Assembly: GCF_005889745.1 (NCBI RefSeq)
Contig: NZ_VCKZ01000042.1
Location: 1-32,120, forward strand
Length of the DNA: 32,120 nt
Direction: 5' to 3'
DNA from: Actinomadura geliboluensis
Lineage (GTDB): Bacteria > Actinomycetota > Actinomycetes > Streptosporangiales > Streptosporangiaceae
How positions within the stretch are numbered: position 1 is the stretch's first letter; every line of letters begins with the position of its first letter. Below the pieces are notes generated by a model. That model saw only the letters and a list, made by a program, of their open reading frames with translations. It did no database searches and was not told where the DNA came from. Shown here in pieces: positions 14,346 to 21,998 of this stretch. Both the position numbers and the translations under genes were made by a program.

Positions 14346-14797
14346 CGGACGTCCCAGACGACGCGGTTCTGCCGCATGGTCGACACGACCTTGCCGCTCT
14401 TCAACTTCTTGATCTCCTGCACGACGTAGATCCGGGTGAGCCGGGGCTGCCCGGGGTGGAGCCTGCGCTGCCCGTCGGCGATGCCCTGCAGCAGCGACGG
14501 GTCGCGGACGATCCGCGACATCTGCCCTTCGATCTCGGCGCGCTTCATGCCCGTCCCGACGGCGTCGAAGGACAGCTTCACGTGCGCGCCGGCGGCGGTG
14601 TCGGCCTCCAGCCAGTAGGAGCTGATCGTGCCGCCGTCGTTCTTCACCGAGAACGCGAACTGCGTCATCGGGCCGAGCGGGAACGCGTCGTTGCTCCCGT
14701 ACGCGCTGGTGTAGAACAGGGCGCCGACGACCACGGCGCCCGAGAGTGACCGCCAGAGCCGCGCGCGAGGCCCCAGCCGGAGGGCAGGAAGATCCAC
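14342..14797 (-). CDS. Small membrane-anchored exported protein, partner of HTTM gene
   Basis: A 151-residue protein I do not recognise. One hydrophobic segment (~residues 15-31) is followed by an extracytoplasmic domain beginning SNDAFPLGPMTQFAFSVKND, with alternating beta-like strands and a C-terminal segment ending VVWDVR. The GTG start at 14797 lies exactly six bases after TAGGCT on the minus strand, suggesting a leaderless mRNA. It overlaps the HTTM gene by four bases (GTGA), so the two are translated together and probably act together. It has no cysteines, so it is not itself a thiol redox protein. A terminator hairpin at 14809-14841 separates it from the EF-G2 gene. Confidence 0.8.
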   Translation of the reverse strand: MDLPALRLGPRARLWRSLSGAVVVGALFYTSAYGSNDAFPLGPMTQFAFSVKNDGGTISSYWLEADTAAGAHVKLSFDAVGTGMKRAEIEGQMSRIVRDPSLLQGIADGQRRLHPGQPRLTRIYVVQEIKKLKSGKVVSTMRQNRVVWDVR

Positions 14798-14803
14798 CCG
14801 GCA

Positions 14804-14809
14804 AGCCTA
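14804..14809 (-). promoter_or_regulatory. -10 box of HTTM operon, leaderless spacing
   Basis: TAGGCT (14809 to 14804) then TGCCGG then GTG at 14797. It is identical in hexamer and spacing to the response-regulator promoter at 4931-4936. It starts directly after the terminator stem. Confidence 0.55.
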
Positions 14810-14841
14810 AAGCCCCGCCCGGCCAGTGCGGGCGGGGCTTT
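14809..14841. terminator. Bidirectional terminator hairpin
   Basis: AAAGCCCCGCCCG (14809-14821) and CGGGCGGGGCTTT (14829-14841) form a perfect 13-bp stem with a 7-base loop. Read on the minus strand it terminates the EF-G2 gene, which ends at 14891, before the HTTM operon promoter; the terminal AAA/TTT pairs make it usable in both directions. Confidence 0.85.
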
Positions 14842-14890
14842 CGGCATGCGCGCGGGCCCGCGCGCGGCGCCCGAACGGGGCGCCGCGCCG

Positions 14891-17059
14891 CTAGTCGTCG
14901 CGGGACTCGGCGGCGACCTTGTCGGCCAGGTGGGCCGGGAGCGGCTCATAGCGCAGGAACGTGCGGTTGAACGTGCCGGTGCCCTGCGACATCGACCGCA
15001 GGTCGATCGCGTACCGGACGATCTCCAGCTGCGGCACCTCCGCCTTGATCATGGTGCGGCCGCCCGGCACCGCCTGGGAGCCGAGCACCCGGCCGCGCCG
15101 CGAGGTGAGGTCGGACATGATCGGCCCCACGTACTCGTCGGCGATCAGCACCTCCACCTCGTCGACCGGTTCCAGCAGCAGGATCGGCACCTGGCTCGCC
15201 GCGTCCTTCAGGGCCAGCGCCCCGGCGGCCTGGAACGCCATGTCGGACGAGTCGACCGAGTGCGCCTTGCCGTCGTGCAGGGTGACCTTGACGTCCACGA
15301 GCGGGTACCCGGCGGACACCCCGCGCGCCATCTGCTGCCGGACGCCCTTCTCGACCGACGGGATGAACTGCCGCGGCACCACCCCGCCGACGATCTTGTC
15401 GACGAACTCGAAGCCCTCACCGGACGGCAGCGGCTCCACGTCGATGTGGCAGATGCCGTACTGGCCGTGCCCGCCGCTCTGCTTGACGTGCCGGCCGAGC
15501 CCCCGGGCCGGCCCGCCGAACGTCTCGCGCAGCGGGACGCGCAGCTCCACCCGGTCGACCTCGACGCCGTACCGGGTCTTGAGCCGGTCGATGAGCACGT
15601 CGGCGTGGGCCTCGCCCATGCACCACAGCACCAGCTGCCGCGTCTCGGGGTTGTTCTCCAGGCGGAGCGTCGGGTCCTCGGCGACGAGCCGGCCGAGCGC
15701 CTGGCTGAGCTTGTCGTCGTCGGCCTTGGACTTGGCGCGGATCGCCACCGGCAGCAGCGGGTCGGGCATCGACCAGGGCGCCATCAGCAGCGGCGCGCCG
15801 GGATCGGAGAGGGTGTCGCCCGTCTCGGCGCGGCTCAGCTTCGCCACCGCGCAGATGTCGCCCGCCGAGCAGGACGCCGCGGTGCGCTGCGTCTTGCCGA
15901 GCGGGGAGGTGAGCGCGCCGACCCGCTCGTCGACGTCGTGGTCCTCGTGCCCGCGGTCGGCCATGCCGTGCCCGGACACGTGCACCGTCGTGTCGGGGCG
16001 CAGCGTCCCGGAGAACACCCGGACCAGCGAGATCCGGCCCACGTACGGGTCGGACGTGGTCTTGACGACCTCGGCGACCAGCGGGCCCTCCGGGTCGCAG
16101 GAGATCGCCTTCGGCGGCCCGCCGCTCACCGCCGTGACCGGGGGGATGCCGTGTTCGAGCGGGGAGGGGAACGCCTGGGTGACGACCTCCAGCAGCTCCA
16201 GCATCCCGATGACCGGGCCGGGGTGGTCGCCGTGCGGGACCGACGTCGCGAGGACGGGGTAGAAGCTGCCCCGCGCAACGGCCGTCTCCAGGTCCCCGAT
16301 GAGCGCCTTGACGTCGATGTCCTCGCCGGACAGGTATCTGTCCATGAGGGTCTCGTCCTCGCTCTCCTGGATGATCCCCTCGATCAGCGACGCGCGCTGC
16401 TCGGCGATCTGCTCCAGGTACTCCGGGTCCGGATCGCACTCGGTGCGCCGCCCGGTGGAGTAGTCGAGGCAGCGCTGCGACAGCAGCCCGATCAGGCCCT
16501 TCAGCCCGCCGTCCCCGCCGGCCGCGGGGAAGTACAGCGGGGCGACGCCCTCACCGAAGACGTCCTGGCAGGTCATCACGACGTCGTCGAAGTCGCCGCG
16601 CTGCTGGTCGATCTTGGTGATGACGACCGCGCGGGGCATCCCCACCGCCGCGCACTCCTCCCACAGCATCCGGGTGAGGCCGTCGATGCCGTCCACCGCC
16701 GAGATCACGAACAGCGCCGCGTCGGCGGCGCGCAGCCCGGCCCGCAGGTCGCCGACGAAGTCGGCGTACCCCGGCGTGTCGATGAGGTTGACCTTCACGT
16801 CGCCGTGCATGAGCGGGGCGAGCGCCAGGTTCACCGAGCGCTGCTGGCGCACCTCGACCTCGTCGAAGTCGCTGACCGTCGTGCCGTCCTCGACCTTGCC
16901 CGCCCGCTGCACCGTGCCCGTCGCGGCGAGCAGCGCCTCCACGAGCGTGGTCTTGCCGGCTCCCGAATGGCCGACCAGCGCGACGTTGCGCACCCTGTCG
17001 CACCCGCCGGCCTCCGGTGCCCTGCCGGGGGCTCCCGGGTGGCCTCCCTTGTCCGCCAT
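14891..17059 (-). CDS. fusA2: Elongation factor G-like protein EF-G2
   Basis: A 722-residue translational GTPase paralogue. The G domain has G1 GHSGAGKTT (~30-38), G3 DTPGY (~94-98) and G4 TKID (~148-151). The switch I region reads RQQRSVNLAL in place of the RGITI of canonical EF-G, and G4 is TKID rather than NKMD. Domains II-V follow, with RLVAEDPTLRLENNPETRQL, then GEAHADVLIDRLKTRYGVEV, and a domain IV region containing HGQYG. These are features of the actinobacterial EF-G2 group, which binds GTP but whose ribosomal role is unsettled. The ATG at 17059 has a GAGGAGG site five bases upstream; the longer open frame to 17239 lacks one. The gene lies alone on the minus strand between the HIT/DCC genes and pgsA and ends at a strong terminator. 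Confidence 0.92.
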   Translation of the reverse strand: MADKGGHPGAPGRAPEAGGCDRVRNVALVGHSGAGKTTLVEALLAATGTVQRAGKVEDGTTVSDFDEVEVRQQRSVNLALAPLMHGDVKVNLIDTPGYADFVGDLRAGLRAADAALFVISAVDGIDGLTRMLWEECAAVGMPRAVVITKIDQQRGDFDDVVMTCQDVFGEGVAPLYFPAAGGDGGLKGLIGLLSQRCLDYSTGRRTECDPDPEYLEQIAEQRASLIEGIIQESEDETLMDRYLSGEDIDVKALIGDLETAVARGSFYPVLATSVPHGDHPGPVIGMLELLEVVTQAFPSPLEHGIPPVTAVSGGPPKAISCDPEGPLVAEVVKTTSDPYVGRISLVRVFSGTLRPDTTVHVSGHGMADRGHEDHDVDERVGALTSPLGKTQRTAASCSAGDICAVAKLSRAETGDTLSDPGAPLLMAPWSMPDPLLPVAIRAKSKADDDKLSQALGRLVAEDPTLRLENNPETRQLVLWCMGEAHADVLIDRLKTRYGVEVDRVELRVPLRETFGGPARGLGRHVKQSGGHGQYGICHIDVEPLPSGEGFEFVDKIVGGVVPRQFIPSVEKGVRQQMARGVSAGYPLVDVKVTLHDGKAHSVDSSDMAFQAAGALALKDAASQVPILLLEPVDEVEVLIADEYVGPIMSDLTSRRGRVLGSQAVPGGRTMIKAEVPQLEIVRYAIDLRSMSQGTGTFNRTFLRYEPLPAHLADKVAAESRDD

Positions 17060-17386
17060 GACTACCTCCTCGGACGGGTCTCCGCGCGGAGGCCCGCGTG
17101 CGGCTTGGGCCCGGCCCGGCGGGCCCGGCCCCGACGTCCGAGTGCGGCGTCCGACCTCGTCCCATCGCGCGTGACCGACGTCACACCCGTACCACCACCC
17201 TTTCCCGTGATGGCCGGGACCACAAGGGGGGAACCGCAATCAACCGTCATCTGTCCGGGCCGCCCGGCCCCCAAACCCGGCGCCGACCACGTCTCCGCCC
17301 CGGCCGCACTACGATGGGCGCGCTGCGGAGGCCCGCCCCCGGCCGGAGCAGGGCCCGCACCCCGGAGACCACGAGAACGGACGGCG
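17060..17386. promoter_or_regulatory. Divergent intergenic region between fusA2 and pgsA
   Basis: A 327-base gap without a gene. It holds the fusA2 ribosome site at its left edge. An inverted repeat GTGAC-CGAC-GTCAC lies at 17171-17184. A TACGAT -10 box for pgsA lies at 17310-17315, giving a leader of ~65 bases. No clear -10 for fusA2 was found on the minus strand. The stretch 17215-17280 has no recognisable coding or RNA signature. Confidence 0.5.
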
Positions 17387-18046
17387 ATGCTCAACAAGAT
17401 CAGGCCCGCGCTGGGGCGCGTCCTCACCCCCGTCGGGCAGACGGTCGCGCGGACCGGAGTGTCGCCCAACGCCATCACCGTCATCGGCACGGTCGGCGTG
17501 GCCGCCGGCGCGCTCGTCCTCTTCCCGCGCGGGGAGTTCTTCTGGGGGACGATGGTCATCACCGCGTTCGTCCTGTTCGACATGCTGGACGGCGCGGTCG
17601 CCCGGGTCACCGGCAAGATCTCCAAGTTCGGCGCGTTCCTGGACTCCACCATGGACCGCGTCGCCGACGCCGCGATCTTCGCCGGGCTGATGATCGGCCT
17701 GTACCGGGACGGCCAGGAGCCGCTCGCCGGGGTCGCGCTGTACTGCCTCGTCGCCGGCGTCGTGGTGTCCTACGCCAAGGCCCGCGCCGAAGGGCTCGGC
17801 TACACCTGCAACGTGGGCATCGCCGAGCGCGCCGAGCGCCTCATCGTCGCGCTCGTCGCGGCCGGGTTCGACGGCCTCGGCGTCCCCTTCATCCTCGCCG
17901 TCGCCCTGTGGGCGCTCGCCGTGCTGAGCACCGTCACCGTCGGGCAGCGGTTCGCCACGGTGTACGTCCAGGCGAAGGACGCCCCGGCCGTGGACGGCGC
18001 CGAGAAGGAGAACGGCGCGGCGAAGACGCCGGAGCCGCGGCCGTGA
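17387..18046 (+). CDS. pgsA: CDP-alcohol phosphatidyltransferase, phosphatidylinositol phosphate synthase
   Basis: A 219-residue membrane enzyme with the complete CDP-alcohol phosphotransferase motif: Asp65, Asp68-Gly69, Ala72-Arg73, Gly82, Asp86 and Asp90 (DMLDGAVARVTGKISKFGAF then LDSTMD). It has about six membrane helices. In actinobacteria the copy next to patA and pimA condenses CDP-diacylglycerol with inositol-1-phosphate to phosphatidylinositol phosphate, the base lipid for PIMs; that specificity is assigned by position. The ATG at 17387 follows a weak GGACGG site. The stop overlaps the GTG of the acyltransferase (GTGA). The last ~25 residues are charged and lie in the cytoplasm. Confidence 0.93.
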   Translation: MLNKIRPALGRVLTPVGQTVARTGVSPNAITVIGTVGVAAGALVLFPRGEFFWGTMVITAFVLFDMLDGAVARVTGKISKFGAFLDSTMDRVADAAIFAGLMIGLYRDGQEPLAGVALYCLVAGVVVSYAKARAEGLGYTCNVGIAERAERLIVALVAAGFDGLGVPFILAVALWALAVLSTVTVGQRFATVYVQAKDAPAVDGAEKENGAAKTPEPRP

Positions 18047-18990
18047 CCACGCCCCGCCGCCGCGGCGGCGCGCCGCCCTCGCTCCGCGACGAGGTGACCG
18101 ACGCCGTCTACGCGCTGGGCTGGACGGTCGTCCGCAAGATGCCCGAGAGCATGGCCCGGCTGGCCTTCACCGCGATCGCCGACCGCACCTGGCACCGGTA
18201 CGGGTCCGGGGTGCGGCAGCTGGAGAAGAACCTGTGCCGCGTCCTCGGCAAGGACGCCGTCGACGACGAGGTCCGCGTCCTCAGCAAGAAGGTGCTGCGC
18301 TCCTACCTGCGCTACTGGCTGGAGGTCTTCCGGCTGCCCGAGTACGACAAGGCCCGGATCCTCGGCCGGATGCGCGTCACCGGCGAGAAGAAGATCTTCA
18401 CCAACCTCGACTCCGGGCGCGGCGTGATCCTCGCGCTGCCCCACATGGGCAACTACGAGCACGCGGGCGCGTGGCTCGTGCACTGCGGCTACCCGTTCAC
18501 CACCGTCGCCGAGCGGCTGGAGCCGGCGTCGCTGTTCGACCGGTTCGTCGAGTTCCGCGAGAGCCTCGGAATGGAGGTCCTCGCCCACCGGGGCGCCTCC
18601 GCGTACGGGCGGATGGCGCAGCGGCTGCGCGCCGGGCGGCCGGTCTGCCTCGTCGTCGACCGCGACCTGACCGAGAGCGGCATCGACGTCGAGTTCTTCG
18701 GCGCCACCGCCCGGATGCCGGCCGTTTCCGCGGCGCTCGCGGTCCAGACCGGCGCCGCCCTCATTCCCGTGACACTCTGGTACGAGGGGGAGTACTGGGC
18801 GGCACGTGTCCACGAGGAGATCCCCGTCCCGGACGCGGGCGCCAGACAGGAGAAGATCCAGGCCATGACCCAGGAGCTGGCGCGCGCCTTCGAGGAGGGC
18901 ATCGCCGCGCACCCCGAGGACTGGCACATGCTGCAGAAGGTCTGGGTGGACGACCTGCCGGGCCGCCGGGGAGCGGGCGGCGGGGGATGA
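18043..18990 (+). CDS. patA: Phosphatidylinositol mannoside acyltransferase (PatA-type)
   Basis: A 315-residue acyltransferase of the LpxL/HtrB-related lysophospholipid acyltransferase family. The catalytic HxxxxE motif appears as LPHMGNYEHAG with His134 and Glu139. The VVDRDLTESGIDVEFFG segment and the C-terminal HPEDWHMLQKVW (HPEDW motif of the PIM acyltransferases) agree with the family. It transfers a fatty acyl chain to the mannose of PIM1/PIM2 at the inner membrane face. The start is GTG 18043, overlapping the pgsA stop by four bases, so translation is coupled. pimA follows after 10 bases. The C-terminal GRRGAGGGG tail is low complexity. Confidence 0.92.
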   Translation: MTTPRRRGGAPPSLRDEVTDAVYALGWTVVRKMPESMARLAFTAIADRTWHRYGSGVRQLEKNLCRVLGKDAVDDEVRVLSKKVLRSYLRYWLEVFRLPEYDKARILGRMRVTGEKKIFTNLDSGRGVILALPHMGNYEHAGAWLVHCGYPFTTVAERLEPASLFDRFVEFRESLGMEVLAHRGASAYGRMAQRLRAGRPVCLVVDRDLTESGIDVEFFGATARMPAVSAALAVQTGAALIPVTLWYEGEYWAARVHEEIPVPDAGARQEKIQAMTQELARAFEEGIAAHPEDWHMLQKVWVDDLPGRRGAGGGG

Positions 18991-19000
18991 GAGCCGGCCG

Positions 19001-20161
19001 ATGAGGATCGGAATCGTCTGCCCGTACACCTGGAACGTCCCGGGCGGCGTGCAGCAGCACATCGGCGACCTCGCCGAGGCGCTGCTCGGGCTCGGCCACG
19101 ACGTGTCGGTGATCACACCGGCCGACGACGACGCCGAGCTGCCGCCCTACGTCGTGTCCGCCGGGCGCGCCGTGCCCGTCCCCTACAACGGGTCCGTGGC
19201 GCGGCTGGCGTTCGGGTTCCTGTCCGCCGGGCGGGTCCGGCGGTGGATCCACGACGGCGGGTTCGACGTCCTGCACGTCCACGAGCCCGCCGCGCCCTCC
19301 CTCGGGCTGCTCGCCTGCTGGGCCGCCGACGGGCCCATCGTCGGCACCTTCCACGCCTCCTACGAGAAGTCGCGGGCGCTGTCGGTCACCGCGCCGATCC
19401 TGCAGAGCGCGCTGGAGAAGATCACCGGCCGGATCGCGGTGTCGGAGGCGGCCCGCACCACCCTCGTCGAGCACCTCGGCGGCGACGCCGTGCTCATCCC
19501 CAACGGCGTCGCGACCGAGCGGTACGCGATGGCCGAGCCGCTGCCCGGCTGGCGCGGCCGCGCCGAGGCCCCGCACGGCGGCGACGACGGCGCGCTCGGG
19601 TTCCTCGGCCGGATGGACGAGCCCCGCAAGGGCCTGCAGGTGCTGCTGCGCGCCTTCGAGATCCTCGGCCGCCGCCGCCCCGGGCTGCGGCTGCTGCTCG
19701 CCGGGCCCGGCGACGCCGACGACGTGATCGCCCGGGTGTCGCCCGAGCTGCGCGACCGCGTCGCCGTGCTCGGCATGGTCAGCGAGGCCGACAAGGTCCG
19801 CGCCTACCACTCGGTGGACGTCTTCGTCGCGCCGAACCTCGGCGGCGAGAGCTTCGGCATCGTGCTCGCCGAGGCGATGTCGGCGGGCGCCCCGATCCTC
19901 GCCAGCGACATCGAGGCGTTCGACCGGGTGCTGCTCGGCGGCCGGGCCGGGGCGCTGTTCCCGGCCGGCGACCACGCGGCGCTCGCGGCGGCGGCCGGCG
20001 AGCTTCTCGACGACCCGGCGCGGCGCAAGCAGCTGTCCGCGGAGGCCCGCGCCGCCGTGCGCGCCTACGACTGGTCGGCCGTGGCGCGCGACGTGCTGCG
20101 GGTGTACGAGACCGTCACCGACGACGGCGCCGGGGTCGTCGAGTCCGGCCTCGGGCTGTAG
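19001..20161 (+). CDS. pimA: Phosphatidyl-myo-inositol mannosyltransferase
   Basis: A 386-residue GT-B glycosyltransferase of family GT4. The N-terminal PYTWNVPGGVQQHIGDLAEA contains the glycine-rich acceptor/nucleotide loop. HVHEPAAPSLGLL and GTFHASYEKS line the inositol-lipid side. LGRMDEPRKGLQVLLRAF opens the C-terminal Rossmann domain, and ESFGIVLAEAMSAG carries the EX7E motif for GDP-mannose. It adds the first mannose to phosphatidylinositol at the cytoplasmic membrane surface, the committed step in PIM synthesis. Length and motifs match the mycobacterial enzyme. The ATG at 19001 is 10 bases after patA. It ends 11 bases before a LemA-like gene, so the run pgsA-patA-pimA-lemA-like is probably one operon. 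Confidence 0.94.
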   Translation: MRIGIVCPYTWNVPGGVQQHIGDLAEALLGLGHDVSVITPADDDAELPPYVVSAGRAVPVPYNGSVARLAFGFLSAGRVRRWIHDGGFDVLHVHEPAAPSLGLLACWAADGPIVGTFHASYEKSRALSVTAPILQSALEKITGRIAVSEAARTTLVEHLGGDAVLIPNGVATERYAMAEPLPGWRGRAEAPHGGDDGALGFLGRMDEPRKGLQVLLRAFEILGRRRPGLRLLLAGPGDADDVIARVSPELRDRVAVLGMVSEADKVRAYHSVDVFVAPNLGGESFGIVLAEAMSAGAPILASDIEAFDRVLLGGRAGALFPAGDHAALAAAAGELLDDPARRKQLSAEARAAVRAYDWSAVARDVLRVYETVTDDGAGVVESGLGL

Positions 20162-20172
20162 GAGCGCACCCC

Positions 20173-20715
20173 ATGTCCTACGACTGGATCATCGACGTCC
20201 TGTTCTGGATCGCCGTCGTCTTCCTGGTCGGCGTGTACGTGTCGTGGCGCGCCACGCGCCTCGACCGGCTGCACGTCCGGGTCGAGACCGCCCGCGCCGC
20301 GCTGGACGCCGCGCTCGTGCGGCGGGCCGCCGCCGCGCTGGAGCTGGCCGCGTCCCGGCTGCTGGACCCCGCCACCAGCCTCGTGCTGGCGACCGCCGCG
20401 CACGAGGCGCGCACCGCCGACGCCGAGCGCCGCGAGTTCGCCGAGAGCGACCTGTCCCGCGCGCTGCGCGCGGTCGTCGACCAGCCCGAGTTCGTCGGCA
20501 CGATCAGCGCGCGCGGCGCGGGCGACGGCAAGGAGGTGCTGGACGAGCTGTCCTCCGCCGCCGCGAAGGTCGCCTACGCCCGCCGCTTCTACAACGACGC
20601 CGTCGCCCAGGCCAGGACCGCGCGCCGCAAGCTGCTCATCAGGGTGCTGCCGCTCGCCGGCCGCGCCGCGCTCCCCGACTTCTTCGAGATCGACGACGAT
20701 CCGCCCGGAATCTGA
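20173..20715 (+). CDS. LemA-like membrane protein
   Basis: A 180-residue protein with an N-terminal membrane helix (residues ~5-24, IIDVLFWIAVVFLVGVYVSW). A long helical domain follows: LDRLHVRVETARAALDAALV, then HEARTADAERREFAESDLSR, and a late AARRFYNDAVAQARTARRKL-like stretch ending LPDFFEIDDDPP. The R...V..A...LD..L.RR pattern and the ARRFYND motif resemble LemA proteins, whose function is unsettled. The call is by pattern and only moderately certain. The ATG at 20173 is 11 bases behind pimA with a GGAGCG site, pointing to co-transcription with the PIM genes. Confidence 0.65.
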   Translation: MSYDWIIDVLFWIAVVFLVGVYVSWRATRLDRLHVRVETARAALDAALVRRAAAALELAASRLLDPATSLVLATAAHEARTADAERREFAESDLSRALRAVVDQPEFVGTISARGAGDGKEVLDELSSAAAKVAYARRFYNDAVAQARTARRKLLIRVLPLAGRAALPDFFEIDDDPPGI

Positions 20716-20788
20716 CCGTGCGACGTTGATCACACCGGGGGTCCGGATCCGTACCGCTGGACGGGCGGGCGCACCGGGCGGCGTTCGC

Positions 20789-20794
20789 TACCCT
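20789..20794 (+). promoter_or_regulatory. -10 box of DUF3048 lipoprotein gene
   Basis: TACCCT lies 35 bases upstream of the GTG at 20824 and ~15 bases before the AAGGAGG ribosome site (20809-20815). No -35 element is clear. Confidence 0.5.
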
Positions 20795-20823
20795 CTGGCA
20801 GACCGTCCAAGGAGGGGTACATC

Positions 20824-21861
20824 GTGCGATCCGCATGGACCGGCACCGCCTACGGCCGCACGGCCGCGGGGTTCGGCGCCCTCGTCCTCGGCGCCGGCCT
20901 GGCCGCCTGCTCCGGCTCGGAGAAGCCGCGGAGCGCGGCGCCGCCGCGGAGCACGGGGACGCCCGCGCCGCCGTCCGGGACGCCCGAGCCCGCCGTCCAC
21001 CCGTTCAACGGCGGCACCAGGGGGCTGGCCAACCCCGTCCTCGCCGTCAAGATCGAGAACACCGCGCCGGCGCTGCCGCAGAGCGGGGTGAAGGACGCCG
21101 ACATCGTCTACGTCGAGCAGGTCGAGGGCGGCGAGACCCGGCTGATGGCGGTCTACTCGTCCAAGCTGCCGAAGCGGGTCGGGCCGGTGCGCAGCGCCCG
21201 CATCTCCGACCTGCACATCCTGCCGCAGTTCGGCCGCCCCGCCTTCGCGTTCTCCGGCGTCCAGAGCAAGATGAAGAAGTACATCCGCAAGGCGCCGGTG
21301 TACGACCTCTCCCAGGAGAAGGCGGGCGGCGCCTACTCCCGCTCCAGCACCAAGCGCATCCCCTACAACCTGTACGCCGACCCGAAGGACCTGCTCAAGC
21401 GGGCGCCGAAGGCCGCGAAGCCGCGCGACATCGGCTTCCGGTTCGGGGCCGCCCCCGAGGGCGGCGAGCCCACCCGGTCCTTCACCGCCCGCTGGCCCAG
21501 CGCGACGATGGGCTTCACCTGGTCGGCCCAGCAGAAGTGGTGGCTCGCCAGCTGGGGCGGCCGGCCCGACCGCGCCGCCGAGGGCGGCCGGCTCGGCGGC
21601 AAGACCGTCGTCGTCCAGTACGCCAAGACCACCCGCTCGAAGTTCCACGACTTCCTCGGCAGCTACACGCCGCTGATCCACACCACCGGGAGCGGGCGGG
21701 CGGTCGTCCTGCGCGACGGGAAGTCCTACAAGGCCAAGTGGTCGCGCCCCTCGGAGGACAAGGGCACCACCTTCACCACCGCCGACGGCAAGCCGATGAC
21801 GTTCGCGCCGGGCCAGGTCTGGGTGCTGCTCGTCAACGACGGCAAGCCCTACACCCCCTGA
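20824..21861 (+). CDS. DUF3048 domain lipoprotein (YerB-like)
   Basis: A 345-residue lipoprotein. The signal peptide ends in a lipobox GLAAC with Cys29 as the lipidation site. A Pro/Ser/Thr-rich linker (~30-58) follows. Then comes the DUF3048 domain: NPVLAVKIENTAPALPQSG followed by VKDADIVYVEQVEGGETRLM, then PKRVGPVRSARISD, the QSKMKKYIRKAPVYDLSQE region and a C-terminal domain with HTTGSGRAVVLRDGKSYKAKW and FAPGQVWVLLVNDG. These blocks are highly characteristic. The protein is anchored on the outer face of the membrane; the family's biochemical role is unknown. It has its own promoter and stands between the PIM operon and pdxS. Confidence 0.92.
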   Translation: MRSAWTGTAYGRTAAGFGALVLGAGLAACSGSEKPRSAAPPRSTGTPAPPSGTPEPAVHPFNGGTRGLANPVLAVKIENTAPALPQSGVKDADIVYVEQVEGGETRLMAVYSSKLPKRVGPVRSARISDLHILPQFGRPAFAFSGVQSKMKKYIRKAPVYDLSQEKAGGAYSRSSTKRIPYNLYADPKDLLKRAPKAAKPRDIGFRFGAAPEGGEPTRSFTARWPSATMGFTWSAQQKWWLASWGGRPDRAAEGGRLGGKTVVVQYAKTTRSKFHDFLGSYTPLIHTTGSGRAVVLRDGKSYKAKWSRPSEDKGTTFTTADGKPMTFAPGQVWVLLVNDGKPYTP

Positions 21862-21954
21862 CCCTCCCTCCGGGACGGGCCGTCGGTCACTCCGTAAGCG
21901 CGCGGGCGTGGCCGTTGACACTCTGCGGGGTCGAGAGGTCCCGCGAGCAGGCAA

Positions 21955-21960
21955 TATCAT
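21955..21960 (+). promoter_or_regulatory. -10 box of pdxS
   Basis: TATCAT lies 33-39 bases before the pdxS start candidates. A consensus TTGACA at 21915-21920 lies 34 bases further up, too far to be its -35 partner. Between them GCGGG (21925-21929) and CCCGC (21940-21944) form a short inverted repeat. Confidence 0.45.
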
Positions 21961-21998
21961 GGAAAGTGATTTGTCGTCCGTCCACGTGAGGAATGCCC

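Noticed and set aside
17060..17239. N-terminal extension of EF-G2
   Set aside because: No ribosome site; ATG 17059 has GAGGAGG at ideal spacing and gives a normal N-terminus.
21915..21920. Consensus TTGACA as -35 of pdxS
   Set aside because: It is 34 bases from the only good -10 box; usable spacing is about 16-19.
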